DNA of 21,872 nucleotides from Candidatus Cloacimonadota bacterium (GTDB lineage: Bacteria; Cloacimonadota; Cloacimonadia; Cloacimonadales; JAOZMQ01). Below are positions 1-8,993 of this stretch, piece by piece. Position 1 is the first letter of the stretch; each line of letters begins with the position of its first letter. The notes beneath the pieces were generated by a model. That model had not been told where the DNA came from. It saw only the letters and a program-made list of their open reading frames with translations, and searched no databases. The DNA lies in the NCBI GenBank assembly GCA_029934195.1, contig JAOZMQ010000008.1:1-21872 (forward strand). Direction: 5' to 3'. Made by a program: the position numbers and the translations under genes.

Positions 1-58
1 ATTTCTTGAAAAAATATTTATATTTTCCATAACACCTCATATTTCAAGTAAATGAAAC

Positions 59-92
59 AAAAAAAATGGGCGAGAGTTAAATCTACGCCCAA
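59..92 (-). terminator. Rho-independent terminator of the last secreted-protein gene
   Basis: Read on the minus strand, TGGGCG (plus 72-67) pairs with CGCCCA (plus 91-86), and an AGA/TCT inner extension lies past a bulge. The hairpin is followed directly by eight U residues (plus A59-A66). It begins about 15 bases past the TAA stop of the 711-residue secreted protein gene, where an intrinsic terminator should be. Nothing else is recognisable in bases 1-58. Confidence 0.75.
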
Positions 93-107
93 GGTTTGTA
101 TTTTTAG

Positions 108-2243
108 TTATTTTAATAAAAGAGTTTTACTAATTGCAGTTGCATTTGTAGTTTGAACTTTAAAGAAATAAATACCGGTAGCTACTTTATTTCCATTATT
201 ATCTGCACCATTCCAAATAATTGATTGTGGTGTTGCCGTCTGAAATTCATCTATAAGTGTTTTTATTAACTCACCTTTTACATTATAGACACTTACATTT
301 ACATTACCAGATTGCGAAGGTGTATAATTCAAGGTTGTTGTTGGGTTAAATGGATTTGGAAAATTAGTTAGATTTAATGAAGTCATTTCTTTTACTTCAT
401 TATCATTTTTTGATACACCAGGTATAGTAAGAGCTAATGCCATATAATTTAATGTACCACCGAGATCTTGACCTGCACTTGCAGGACTGGTAAATGAACC
501 GAAACTATTATCATCATAAAAAAACAAATGCAGTTTATAGTTATCATCACCAAGGTCTTCTAAAACATCTCCAGGATAAACATAAGCAGGAATCATACCT
601 TCTAATTCTGGACAATAATTTGCATCATCTATTTTGGAATTTAAGAAAAGAGGATCACTCCAAGTAATACCGTTATCAATTGAGGTAGCAATTGCTATCT
701 GTGATATTTCATTCCAGTCTTCATAATCAACATCTCCACCAACATTAAAGTACTTATTATAGATACCATCTTGCCAAGTAGCAATCATAAGACTATTATT
801 CTTATTAGCAACGACCTTAAAATTATTCGCATGAAAGGCATCAGCATATAAATGCCAATCAATTGGCCAACCATCGACTGGTGTAACGATTCCATCAGTA
901 TCAAAAGAATCAACAATGCTATCTTCATTCATATCCCAAGGAAGAAATGCTTGTTGATCGTTTGGATTTGAGCTTTGAGGATATAAGTCGTTAATTTGAA
1001 AATCTTGTGTATCCAAATCAAAAATATAACTTTTTACATAATTATTATAATGATAAACAAAAGTTTGAGTAGGATCATCAGGATCAACCCATAGCAGAAT
1101 GTGTGAGCCAACAAGATGTAGTTTACCTTCAGAGTCAAAAGTAGCATTTGGATGAGAACAAACAGCTCCATGATCGAAGAATATTTCTTCAGCAGGCGTT
1201 CCATCACCATTTACAATCCAAGGAGAACCATCTTCATTAAGAGGATTATCAACCAAAAAACCGGATGGTGTTCCTGCTCTTTGCCATTCTCCTTCTCCCC
1301 AATTGTCATTATAGAAGCAAACTAATTCATCAATATTGTCTGGATCAAAATTCTCATCAATAGATAAAAAGCCAAAAATTGTGATTTTCCCATCGTCAGT
1401 GGCAGCTACTGTTTTCTGCATACGTCCCCAATAAGGTTCTTCTTTATTATATCCATCAAGTTCTGGAATTTTAATATGATTCCAATCAAGATTTTCAAAA
1501 TTTCCAAATTCAATATCTTCTGTAGTATAATCCGCCCAAGTAATTAAAATATTTTCTGATGGATTACCAGCTGCACCATGAGAAGAGGCATTATTGCCAG
1601 CTATATAGATTCTTCTTTTCCCGTCTTGATTAAATGATGGAGCCTTAACTGTAAAAACATAAGGCCAGATAAATGCATCATTTTCAAATTCTAAGATTCC
1701 TTGTTGAAACAAAGCGTAATTATCTACAACAGTAAAAGGTGTTGATAATAAACCAGGTCCTGGAAGAAAATGATATTGATCATATACAAATCCGTTATCA
1801 TAATGTGTATCTTCATTAATATCAGCATGCCATGCAACCATTGGATCTTGTGTTATTGGATCAATATCAATTCCAGAATATCCTTCACGAATATCATCTC
1901 CACTAACATAACTGTTGAAATCTATATTACCTGTTGCATCAATGTGAGCAAGGTAAACACGACGTGTTGCTGTTGATGTTTCTGTAGCATGATAACTGAC
2001 ATAACATCCACCATCATCTTGAACTCGTAAAGGACTTGAACAATAACTTCCCGGCATGTAATCATAGTAAGATGAGCGAATTGCAACAGGAGGAATTAGA
2101 ACACTGTAGTCAATTCTTTCTCCGGTAATAACTCTTCCTGATGGCTTACCGGCTGGAATTGCAACTTTATTCTGTAAAATTACTTCTGCCATAAGTGTAA
2201 AAATTGTTATTAGAATTATAAGAGTGAGGGAAAACTTTTTCAT
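108..2243 (-). CDS. Secreted protein with Asp-box motif and T9SS type-A C-terminal sorting domain (paralog 1)
   Basis: The 711-residue product starts with a lipoprotein-free signal peptide (MKKFSLTLIILITIFTLMAE). Residues about 622-711 form a type-A T9SS sorting domain with FPNPFNPTT, VSVYNVKGELIKTL, GNKVATGIYFFKV and a basic end. I infer export to the periplasm by Sec and then to the surface by a type IX-like machine. The body shows an Asp-box (SIDNGITW, residues 521-528), typical of BNR/sialidase-type beta-propellers. An acidic loop at 437-451 (DMNEDSIVDSFDTDG) resembles a degenerate calcium loop. ATG at 2243 is preferred over the in-frame ATG at 2255 because GGAGATATTT precedes it at correct spacing and the signal peptide starts there. 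It is closely similar end to end to the upstream neighbour, so the pair is a tandem duplication. No catalytic function can be assigned; a surface binding or glycan-related role is only possible. Confidence 0.85.
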   Translation of the reverse strand: MKKFSLTLIILITIFTLMAEVILQNKVAIPAGKPSGRVITGERIDYSVLIPPVAIRSSYYDYMPGSYCSSPLRVQDDGGCYVSYHATETSTATRRVYLAHIDATGNIDFNSYVSGDDIREGYSGIDIDPITQDPMVAWHADINEDTHYDNGFVYDQYHFLPGPGLLSTPFTVVDNYALFQQGILEFENDAFIWPYVFTVKAPSFNQDGKRRIYIAGNNASSHGAAGNPSENILITWADYTTEDIEFGNFENLDWNHIKIPELDGYNKEEPYWGRMQKTVAATDDGKITIFGFLSIDENFDPDNIDELVCFYNDNWGEGEWQRAGTPSGFLVDNPLNEDGSPWIVNGDGTPAEEIFFDHGAVCSHPNATFDSEGKLHLVGSHILLWVDPDDPTQTFVYHYNNYVKSYIFDLDTQDFQINDLYPQSSNPNDQQAFLPWDMNEDSIVDSFDTDGIVTPVDGWPIDWHLYADAFHANNFKVVANKNNSLMIATWQDGIYNKYFNVGGDVDYEDWNEISQIAIATSIDNGITWSDPLFLNSKIDDANYCPELEGMIPAYVYPGDVLEDLGDDNYKLHLFFYDDNSFGSFTSPASAGQDLGGTLNYMALALTIPGVSKNDNEVKEMTSLNLTNFPNPFNPTTTLNYTPSQSGNVNVSVYNVKGELIKTLIDEFQTATPQSIIWNGADNNGNKVATGIYFFKVQTTNATAISKTLLLK

Positions 2244-2284
2244 AAATATCTCCATAAATAGTAAAAAAATGTGAGTTTTAAAAA

Positions 2285-2313
2285 ATTATATAAATTGAAG
2301 ATGCTAAACATAA
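2285..2313 (-). promoter_or_regulatory. Possible promoter of paralog 1
   Basis: On the minus strand a perfect TATAAT (plus 2285-2290) lies about 40 bases upstream of the start codon. A weak TTATGT (plus 2308-2313) sits 17 bases further upstream. A promoter is expected here because a strong terminator closes the preceding gene. The -35 match is poor and the region is AT-rich, so the call is tentative. Confidence 0.35.
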
Positions 2314-2340
2314 AATGTATATAAAAGTAAGAGAATGAGT

Positions 2341-2373
2341 AAAAAATCAAAAAGACGGCGAACCGTCTTTTTG
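2341..2373 (-). terminator. Rho-independent terminator of paralog 2, probably bidirectional
   Basis: A perfect 11 bp stem, CAAAAAGACGG (2348-2358) with CCGTCTTTTTG (2363-2373), encloses CGAA, which reads UUCG on the minus strand. The transcript continues into a second T run after the stem (A341-A346 on plus). It lies about 20 bases after the stop codon of the 727-residue gene. The symmetric A and T tracts mean it could work in both directions. Confidence 0.9.
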
Positions 2374-2392
2374 AAAAGTAATTTATCTGAAA

Positions 2393-4576
2393 TTATTTAA
2401 GCATAAGCGCTTTTGAAACTGCAGAATCGTTTTTAGTATTTACTTTAAAGAAATAAACACCTGTAGCTGCTTTATTTCCAGCACTATCATCACCATTCCA
2501 AATGATTGTTTGTGGTGTTGATGTTTGGTATTCATTAACAAGAGTTTTTACTAATTCACCTTTTACATTGTAAACGCTTACATTTACGTTTCCAGCTTGT
2601 GAAGGAGTATAACTAACTGCTGTTGTAGGATTAAATGGATTAGGGAAAGTATTGATAGAAAGAGATGTATTTGCATTAGCAACATTTGAATCTACATCAC
2701 CTGCACCTGGTAAAGCAACAAATTCATGTTCAAATTGAACTGCCATGTATTTTACATCACCACCAATATCTTGACCATTTCCTTGAATGAAAGATCCAAA
2801 ACTATTGTCATCATAGAACATAAGATGAACAATACTATTATTTTCATCAACTCTTTCAATAACATCGCCTGGATAAACATAACATGGTTTTACACCATCT
2901 AATTCTGGAAAATAATTCTCATCATCAGATTTTGAATTCATAAACATTGGAGCACTCCAATGGTCACCATTGTCTGTTGAATATGAAATAGCGATTTCAG
3001 CAATTTCATTCCAATCTTCATAGTCCGGATCTCCACCTTCAGCAAAATATTTATTTTTAAGACCATCTTGCCATACAGCAATCATTAATTCATCGTCCTT
3101 GTTACCAACAACTTTGAATGAATTTTCATGGAAAGCAACATCATAAGCTTGCCACCAAATTGGCCAGCCATCAACAGGAGAAACAAAACCATCATCATCA
3201 TATTCATCGACAACACCATCTTCATCTAAATCCCAAGGAAGCATTGCTTGTTGATCATTAGGATTAGCACTTTGTGGATACAAGTCATTTATTTGAAATT
3301 CTTGTGTATCAAAATCAAAGATAAAGCTTTTAACATAATCATTATAAATATGAACAAATGAAGAAGCAGGATCATCCGGATCAACATAAAGAAGAATTTG
3401 TGAACCTATAAGATGTACTCTACCAATTGAATCGAAAAATGCATTTGGATGTGAACAAAGTGCACCATGATCAAAATAGACATCTTCAGCAGGGGTACCT
3501 TCACTGTTAGTAAGCCAACGTGTTCCATCTTCATTAAGAGGATTATCTACATAGAAACCTGAAGGAGTACGAGCAGTTTCCCAAATTCTTCCTGAACCAT
3601 CGTCTTCACACCAGTTCTCATTATAGAAACATACTAACTCATCAATATCATCTGGATCATCATCTGCATTAATTGATAAAAAGCCGAAAATAGCAATTTT
3701 ACCATCATCAGAAACAGCAATACCTTTTTGCATACGTCCCCAATAAGGTTCATCTTTATTATAACCATCAAGTTCTGGTACAGTTACATAATGCCAATCA
3801 AGATTTGGGAAATTCCCTGCTTCAATATCAGCAGTTGTAAAATCAGCCCAAGTAATCAAAACGTTTTCTGATGCACTACCAGCTGAGCCATGTGATGCAA
3901 AATTATTACCTTCAACATAAATTCTTCTTTTTCCATCAGTTTCAAATGTTGGTCCTTTTACAACATAAACTTGAGGCCAGATAAATTCATCATCTTCAAA
4001 TTCAAGAGTTCCTTGTTGAAATAAAGAATAGTTATCTATAATAGCAAAAGGTGCTGCAAGAAGTCCAGGACCTGGAAGAAAATGATATTGATCATATACA
4101 AAGCCAATGTCATAATGAGTATCTTCGTTAAAATCAACATGCCATGCAACCATTGGGTCATTTGTAACTGGATCTAAATCAAGACCCGGATAACCTTCGC
4201 GGATATCATTAGTATTACAATAGCTATTAAAATCAATATTACCAACTCCGTCAATATGTGCAAGATAAACACGACGAGTTGCTGTAGAAGTTTCAGTTGA
4301 GTGATATGCAAGATAAGCACCAAGTACATTACCTGTTTCATCAGTTTGAATTTGAAGAGGAAGGGAACAATAACTTCCTGGCATATAATCGTAATAACTT
4401 GAACGAATAGTTACAGGTGGAACAACTACAGTTAAATCACCTGGTGCTCTTGTTTGAGCAATATTACCTGATGGGTTTCCGGTAGGAATATATTCCTTAC
4501 CTGCTTTCTCCATAACTTCCGCCATTAAACCTGAGACTAATAACACTAAAAGTGTTACAACTAGAAATCTTTTCAT
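2393..4576 (-). CDS. Secreted protein with Asp-box-like motif and T9SS type-A C-terminal sorting domain (paralog 2)
   Basis: The 727-residue product has signal peptide MKRFLVVTLLVLLVSGLMAE. Its sorting domain spans about 638-727 (FPNPFNPTT, VSVYNVKGELVKTL, GNKAATGVYFFKV). It aligns with the downstream paralog along the whole length and shares stretches such as SYYDYMPGSYCS and YHFLPGPGLL. It has extra residues near position 85 and in the 'WCEDDGSGRIWE' region. The Asp-box is altered here (STDNGDHW, 533-540, His in place of Thr). The acidic loop is a cleaner calcium-loop match (DLDEDGVVDEYDDDG, 449-463). ATG at 4576 is chosen because GGAGG sits five bases upstream and the signal peptide begins there. 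It lies just after the terminated envelope operon and has a candidate promoter of its own. Function is unknown; a surface protein exported by a type IX-like route is the inference. Confidence 0.85.
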   Translation of the reverse strand: MKRFLVVTLLVLLVSGLMAEVMEKAGKEYIPTGNPSGNIAQTRAPGDLTVVVPPVTIRSSYYDYMPGSYCSLPLQIQTDETGNVLGAYLAYHSTETSTATRRVYLAHIDGVGNIDFNSYCNTNDIREGYPGLDLDPVTNDPMVAWHVDFNEDTHYDIGFVYDQYHFLPGPGLLAAPFAIIDNYSLFQQGTLEFEDDEFIWPQVYVVKGPTFETDGKRRIYVEGNNFASHGSAGSASENVLITWADFTTADIEAGNFPNLDWHYVTVPELDGYNKDEPYWGRMQKGIAVSDDGKIAIFGFLSINADDDPDDIDELVCFYNENWCEDDGSGRIWETARTPSGFYVDNPLNEDGTRWLTNSEGTPAEDVYFDHGALCSHPNAFFDSIGRVHLIGSQILLYVDPDDPASSFVHIYNDYVKSFIFDFDTQEFQINDLYPQSANPNDQQAMLPWDLDEDGVVDEYDDDGFVSPVDGWPIWWQAYDVAFHENSFKVVGNKDDELMIAVWQDGLKNKYFAEGGDPDYEDWNEIAEIAISYSTDNGDHWSAPMFMNSKSDDENYFPELDGVKPCYVYPGDVIERVDENNSIVHLMFYDDNSFGSFIQGNGQDIGGDVKYMAVQFEHEFVALPGAGDVDSNVANANTSLSINTFPNPFNPTTAVSYTPSQAGNVNVSVYNVKGELVKTLVNEYQTSTPQTIIWNGDDSAGNKAATGVYFFKVNTKNDSAVSKALMLK

Positions 4577-4638
4577 CATTACCTCCAATGATTTTTTTTA
4601 ATTGTCTTTTCACTTAACTATTTTTTGTTAAGAATTTA

Positions 4639-4666
4639 AATCTAAAATTTAAATTAATGCTGTCAA
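4639..4666 (-). promoter_or_regulatory. Candidate sigma70-type promoter of paralog 2
   Basis: On the minus strand a perfect TTGACA (plus 4661-4666) is followed 16 bases later by TAGATT (plus 4639-4644, four of six to TATAAT) in AT-rich DNA. This is about 65 bases upstream of the ATG and downstream of the terminator that closes the preceding operon. If correct, paralog 2 is transcribed on its own and has a leader of about 55 bases. Confidence 0.5.
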
Positions 4667-4730
4667 CAAATAATATAATGAATAATATCTACTATTTTCA
4701 TTATCAGCATTAATTGACTTATTTATAATG

Positions 4731-4762
4731 CAAAAGGAAGTGCTAACAACTTAGCACTTCCT
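4731..4762 (-). terminator. Rho-independent terminator of the TonB/PorV operon
   Basis: A perfect 12 bp inverted repeat, AGGAAGTGCTAA (4735-4746) and TTAGCACTTCCT (4751-4762), encloses a four-base loop. Transcribed leftward it is followed by UUUU and an AU-rich stretch. It starts about 11 bases past the stop codon of the PorV-like gene and so marks the end of the seven-gene envelope operon. Confidence 0.85.
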
Positions 4763-4773
4763 AATTTGCAAAG

Positions 4774-5811
4774 TTAAAATGACATTTTTAAGGATACTCT
4801 ATGGGCAGCTGTAAAAATACTTTCTTGTAAATATCCCATAGTTGAATATGAATAATCCGCATTAAAAATAGCGAATGTTGTAGGTACTACCCAACCAAGT
4901 CCAAAACTTGGTAATAATTTACTTTCACTTGTAGTGGTATTTATTTTACTTCCTGCACGAATGAAAAAAGTAGAAACTTTATACTCTAAACCTACTTGAA
5001 ATACTTCTTCTCTATCAACGCAATTATCAATTTGAAAAGAACCAATAAGATAATCATTATCGACTCTATACAAATCAGCGGAGATACCGAAGGAGAAATT
5101 CATAGGAATCTTAAAGTCAATTTCTTCTCTATCTTCATCAATTAAACCGTCATTGTCATTATCTAATAAATCAAATGGATCTTCATCAATTTTTCCATCA
5201 TCATCACTATCAACTTCATATTTTAAGTTTGGACCATAATTCCTTAATGCCATACCGATTGTTATGTTTTTCCAACCAGTGTTGTATAAAGTACCAAGAT
5301 CAAAACTAAAACCGTTTACAGCATATTCGTCAAGTGACTCTCTAATATACTTTCCAGTAAAGCCAAAAGAGAACTTATCTGTAAATTCGTTTGAATATGT
5401 AAGACCAGCTGCTAAATCATATACATAAAATTCTTTACCTGTAAAACCGAATTTTTCCTCTGTAGTTTCTTTTAATGCCGGCATATGTAAAAGAGAACCA
5501 CTAAAACCAATTGCACCATAATCGGTGTACATTGAAAAAGCAAAGAAATCATGCATAATCTCAGCCACATATTGTGTATGAGAAAATAATGCTTGAGATT
5601 CAGTCTTCAGTGCAAGCCCAGCTGGATTCCAATATACAGAAGAAATATCATCTGATATAGCTGTATAAGCTTCACCCATACCAATAGCTCTGGCATCAAT
5701 ACCCAATTTAAGAAATTGAACACCTGCAGTTCCAACTTTTGGATACATTTCTGATAGAAGTATTACAGGAATACAGATAATTAAGGCCGTAATAATAATT
5801 AATTTTTTCAC
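4774..5811 (-). CDS. PorV/PorQ-family outer-membrane protein
   Basis: The 345-residue product has a signal peptide (about 1-20), then the family hallmark GTAGVQFLKLGIDARAIGMG and a YWNPAGLA motif (60-67). Alternating beta-strand-like segments run to a C-terminal aromatic (RVSLKMSF). This matches the PorV/PorQ (UPF0164) relatives of FadL-type 14-strand barrels. In type IX secretion PorV shuttles cargo to the sortase or attachment complex; many FCB genomes carry extra family members of unknown role. An insert at 201-228 holds two acidic calcium-type loops (DSDDDGKIDEDP and DNDNDGLIDEDR) in what should be an extracellular loop. The start codon is GTG (plus 5809-5811 is CAC), with GGGAGG four to five bases upstream. 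The gene follows the 1030-residue secreted protein by 13 bases, so the two are probably co-translated partners. Family is clear; the precise PorV role is inference. Confidence 0.85.
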   Translation of the reverse strand: MKKLIIITALIICIPVILLSEMYPKVGTAGVQFLKLGIDARAIGMGEAYTAISDDISSVYWNPAGLALKTESQALFSHTQYVAEIMHDFFAFSMYTDYGAIGFSGSLLHMPALKETTEEKFGFTGKEFYVYDLAAGLTYSNEFTDKFSFGFTGKYIRESLDEYAVNGFSFDLGTLYNTGWKNITIGMALRNYGPNLKYEVDSDDDGKIDEDPFDLLDNDNDGLIDEDREEIDFKIPMNFSFGISADLYRVDNDYLIGSFQIDNCVDREEVFQVGLEYKVSTFFIRAGSKINTTTSESKLLPSFGLGWVVPTTFAIFNADYSYSTMGYLQESIFTAAHRVSLKMSF

Positions 5812-5824
5812 TATTCCTCCCTTA

Positions 5825-8800
5825 TTATCTAATAATTACAAACTTACCGACTTTAATATCGCCGTTATCGTTGTTTTCTACTGAAAATAAATAAAGACCA
5901 CTAACTACAATTTGATTGTATTTAGAAAGAAGATCCCAAGAATGAATACCGGAAGATGTCATACCAAATTGTGCGGCCTTACTTGGACTAATAACATCAT
6001 CGCTATATGAACCATTGTGTTCTATTTCGTCAACAAGATCACCAGCTAACGTATATATTCTAATCGTACAATCTTCAGGTAAATTTACAAACCAAATTCT
6101 TCTACTTTTATCACCCTTTGTGTCATTTTCTCTTTTTCCATCGAAATCAGAAAGACTTTTGTAAGGGTTTGGAACAACATAAATATTGTCCATACTTTGA
6201 TCAGATTTAGGACCAGGGAATAGTACTTTCATATTTGCAGACTCATCTCTTCCTGATTCCTGAGGACCAAGAGAACGAGAAGGCATTCCACGATCAAAAG
6301 CTGTAACAGCAACATATAATTCTACACCTTTTTGAGGGTAGAAAATCGTTTCATTATAATATCTACGAGCTTTTCTTGATTTATCAGTATCGGAATCTCC
6401 AATCTTGTTTTGTCCTAAGTGACCGTAAATTGGAATCAACTTTTGTAGTGAATTTCCAGCATGCTCATCATCACCAATAAGACCAAAATAAACATCAGCA
6501 TCAATATTTTCATTTTTAAAAATCAATGATCCATTTTCAAATACTGTATAATTATCATTCCATGTAGGTGGTTTTGTTCCAATATTAGATGCTCCTGTTT
6601 CTAAAGATTCAAAATAATCAGAATAAGATTGAATCAAGTTAGCATCATCAAGTGTATTAAAAATTGGTTCACCATAAACTACATCATCAATAGCATAAGG
6701 AACTAATTCATAATATTTATTAAAATGATAGTATAAAGTGTCTGCATCAGTAGCCAATAATTGATTTCCATCACTATCGTATCTAATTGGCAGTCCTTCA
6801 TCTCTTCCGAGTTCTCCACCGTAATCAGCAAAATTTGCATCTTCATTGTCTATAACAATATCGTAATCTAACAAATCTTGTTCAGTGTCAATTTTATCAT
6901 ATTTTGCAGATGGTTGCCAATATTCATTAGATCCTTTTCCTGATCTAAAATAAACAGCATATCCTTGAAAATCATGATTTAATCGATGTGCAGTCCAAGG
7001 GTCAATAAGAGCATTTCTATTATCCCATGAGTCGTCTTTATAATTATCTGGATAATTATTCCAGATATCAGTTTTCCAATCCTCGCCAGACCAGAAATTT
7101 TCATGACTTGGCAAATTTGAATTTGCACCTTGCCAGCCAACGACTTCAGCATCAACAGTCATCTTATCAATAAAGAATTCAGATCTATTATCCCAGAAGA
7201 CATTAATTTCATCTCCAGAAGCATCCATTTTAGCATACATACCTGGAATTTCAGGAGGTTCAGGTGGATTATAATGTGAAACAAGGTCTGGAAGAATTAC
7301 TTCTTGAAGTCCTTGAGGCTGACCATAAACCTTCATAGCCCAAGTAGATGTAGCTTTTAAATCCTCTAAGTTTTCTCCAGGGAACATAGCAATAATGATT
7401 TTCATAGTTTTTTTAGGTGCAAGATTCCATGTTGAATCTCCAGGGGCTGTTAAACCTTGTTGATCACCGTAAAATGCAAATAAAAATCTTGTATCTGCTG
7501 CTTCATCTTGAAGTTCAACATCTTTCAACGAAACATAATCATCACCACTTCGTGGATTTTTACCAGATAAAAGTGCATATTTTTCATTGAAAATTCCTGC
7601 ACTTGTTCCTTTATAAGGATCCTTATCGTCAGGACCTTTACCACGATTCCAATACCAACAAGCAAAATCCATTTCATCAGGATTTGGAGAACATACGCGA
7701 ACACCAATTAGCCCGTTTGTTAAACCATTATCTTTGTCTTCATCATAGGTATAGGCAAATTCAAATCCTTTACCTTTAACATAACCACTCAAATCATCAA
7801 GTGATCGTTTATCGCCATCCCATGATTGTGGACCAACATCCGCATCAATATATACTCCCATTGCACAATCAAAAAGAGTATCAACTGCATTCATATTAGT
7901 TATATTAAATTCAATATATACTAAATTTTTAATATATTCATAACTCCACTGATATGACATCTGACGTACTCTAATATTTAAAGGATGATGATCGAAAGAT
8001 CCTTTAGAACTTCCCCAATCTCTTTCACCAGAGGTACCAAAGGGACTATAATCATAATAATAGCCAATGAAATCTTGTTCAGAAACAGGATAACCGTCTT
8101 CATCTACAAGACCATCTGTATCATCATCTAACGGACGAGAAAATGTGAAATTACCATCATCTGTATTTCCACTCAGATCTACAAAACCGAGAGGAAACCA
8201 TAAGTCACTATTACTTTCAATAGCTTCCATTGCTTTAATAGGATCAATGTCTGGATCAGAAAGTTTTCTTCCACTAAAAATACCTAATCCGTCTGGTAAT
8301 TCATCAGCTAACCTGAAAGGAAAACCATAACCAACTGGATCTTCATCAATTTTGCCATCACCATCATCATCAACACCTTTTCTATGGTTTCTAATAGATG
8401 TGGTTACAACATTATCAGTTGAATTATAAATTCCATATTTAGATCCAATTGCTGATGTTTCGAGAGGATTAAATGCAGGTAAAAATTCATATTGATCTGC
8501 ATCTCCATCAAAACCAACAGATGTAAGTGTATCTACAACTACCGTTAAAGCTGGATTCCATAATTCGTCAGTATCAGTAATCGTTTCTGACATGTTTTTG
8601 TCTTTCCAATAAAGTAATTTACCGGATTCATTACGTCTTTTCTTTTTAGCACCAAACCAAAGTGCTCCTTGATAAAGATAATCAATACCACTACCACCAG
8701 GATATTCAAGAGATGGAAACTGAGGAACAGCATCATCGCCAGAACCAAAGAACCCAAAGTTACTGACTCTTAACCAGATGTTACCAACATTATGATAATA

Positions 8801-8917
8801 ATCTAAGTCTAATTTTTTCGAGCCTGTACTCGGTTCAGCTTTCATCGAATATAACATCCCGGTAACCATAAAACATAGTAAAAAGGACAACAATATCCGT
8901 CGTTGGAATATTTTCAT
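5825..8917 (-). CDS. Large secreted protein with FN3-like segment and T9SS-like C-terminal domain
   Basis: The 1030-residue product has a signal peptide (MKIFQRRILLSFLLCFMVTG), so it is exported. Two acidic loops match calcium-binding DxDxDG patterns: VDDDGDGKIDED (182-193) and LDDDTDGLVDED (263-274). A fibronectin-III-like start appears near 551 (PPEPPEIPG, then INVFWDNRS). The last 120 residues (from about 911) resemble a T9SS sorting domain: YVVPNPYKS, TIRIYTLAGDLVDEI, SGLYLFSVE and KVGKFVIIR. The ATG at 8917 is used because GGAGG lies nine bases upstream; earlier in-frame codons would be non-ATG. The ORF ends in tandem TAA codons, 13 bases before the PorV-like gene. I recognise no enzymatic domain. 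Its position between tonB and a porV homolog suggests a surface component, possibly a partner of the operon's receptor. Confidence 0.8.
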   Translation of the reverse strand: MKIFQRRILLSFLLCFMVTGMLYSMKAEPSTGSKKLDLDYYHNVGNIWLRVSNFGFFGSGDDAVPQFPSLEYPGGSGIDYLYQGALWFGAKKKRRNESGKLLYWKDKNMSETITDTDELWNPALTVVVDTLTSVGFDGDADQYEFLPAFNPLETSAIGSKYGIYNSTDNVVTTSIRNHRKGVDDDGDGKIDEDPVGYGFPFRLADELPDGLGIFSGRKLSDPDIDPIKAMEAIESNSDLWFPLGFVDLSGNTDDGNFTFSRPLDDDTDGLVDEDGYPVSEQDFIGYYYDYSPFGTSGERDWGSSKGSFDHHPLNIRVRQMSYQWSYEYIKNLVYIEFNITNMNAVDTLFDCAMGVYIDADVGPQSWDGDKRSLDDLSGYVKGKGFEFAYTYDEDKDNGLTNGLIGVRVCSPNPDEMDFACWYWNRGKGPDDKDPYKGTSAGIFNEKYALLSGKNPRSGDDYVSLKDVELQDEAADTRFLFAFYGDQQGLTAPGDSTWNLAPKKTMKIIIAMFPGENLEDLKATSTWAMKVYGQPQGLQEVILPDLVSHYNPPEPPEIPGMYAKMDASGDEINVFWDNRSEFFIDKMTVDAEVVGWQGANSNLPSHENFWSGEDWKTDIWNNYPDNYKDDSWDNRNALIDPWTAHRLNHDFQGYAVYFRSGKGSNEYWQPSAKYDKIDTEQDLLDYDIVIDNEDANFADYGGELGRDEGLPIRYDSDGNQLLATDADTLYYHFNKYYELVPYAIDDVVYGEPIFNTLDDANLIQSYSDYFESLETGASNIGTKPPTWNDNYTVFENGSLIFKNENIDADVYFGLIGDDEHAGNSLQKLIPIYGHLGQNKIGDSDTDKSRKARRYYNETIFYPQKGVELYVAVTAFDRGMPSRSLGPQESGRDESANMKVLFPGPKSDQSMDNIYVVPNPYKSLSDFDGKRENDTKGDKSRRIWFVNLPEDCTIRIYTLAGDLVDEIEHNGSYSDDVISPSKAAQFGMTSSGIHSWDLLSKYNQIVVSGLYLFSVENNDNGDIKVGKFVIIR

Positions 8918-8993
8918 AGAAATATCCTCCAATATATCTTTTTTTTTAATTTTAATCTCTATTCATCATTAATAAATCATTTATTAAAGAATT

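Noticed and set aside
891..935. Dockerin module in the secreted paralogs
   Set aside because: Only a single acidic loop is present and the paired helices of a dockerin are missing; it is better described as an isolated calcium-type loop.
8918..8993. Possible terminator between tonB and the 1030-residue protein gene
   Set aside because: The only palindrome (AATAAAT-ATTTATT) is all A/T and is not followed by a U tract on the transcribed strand, so I treat the genes as one transcript.
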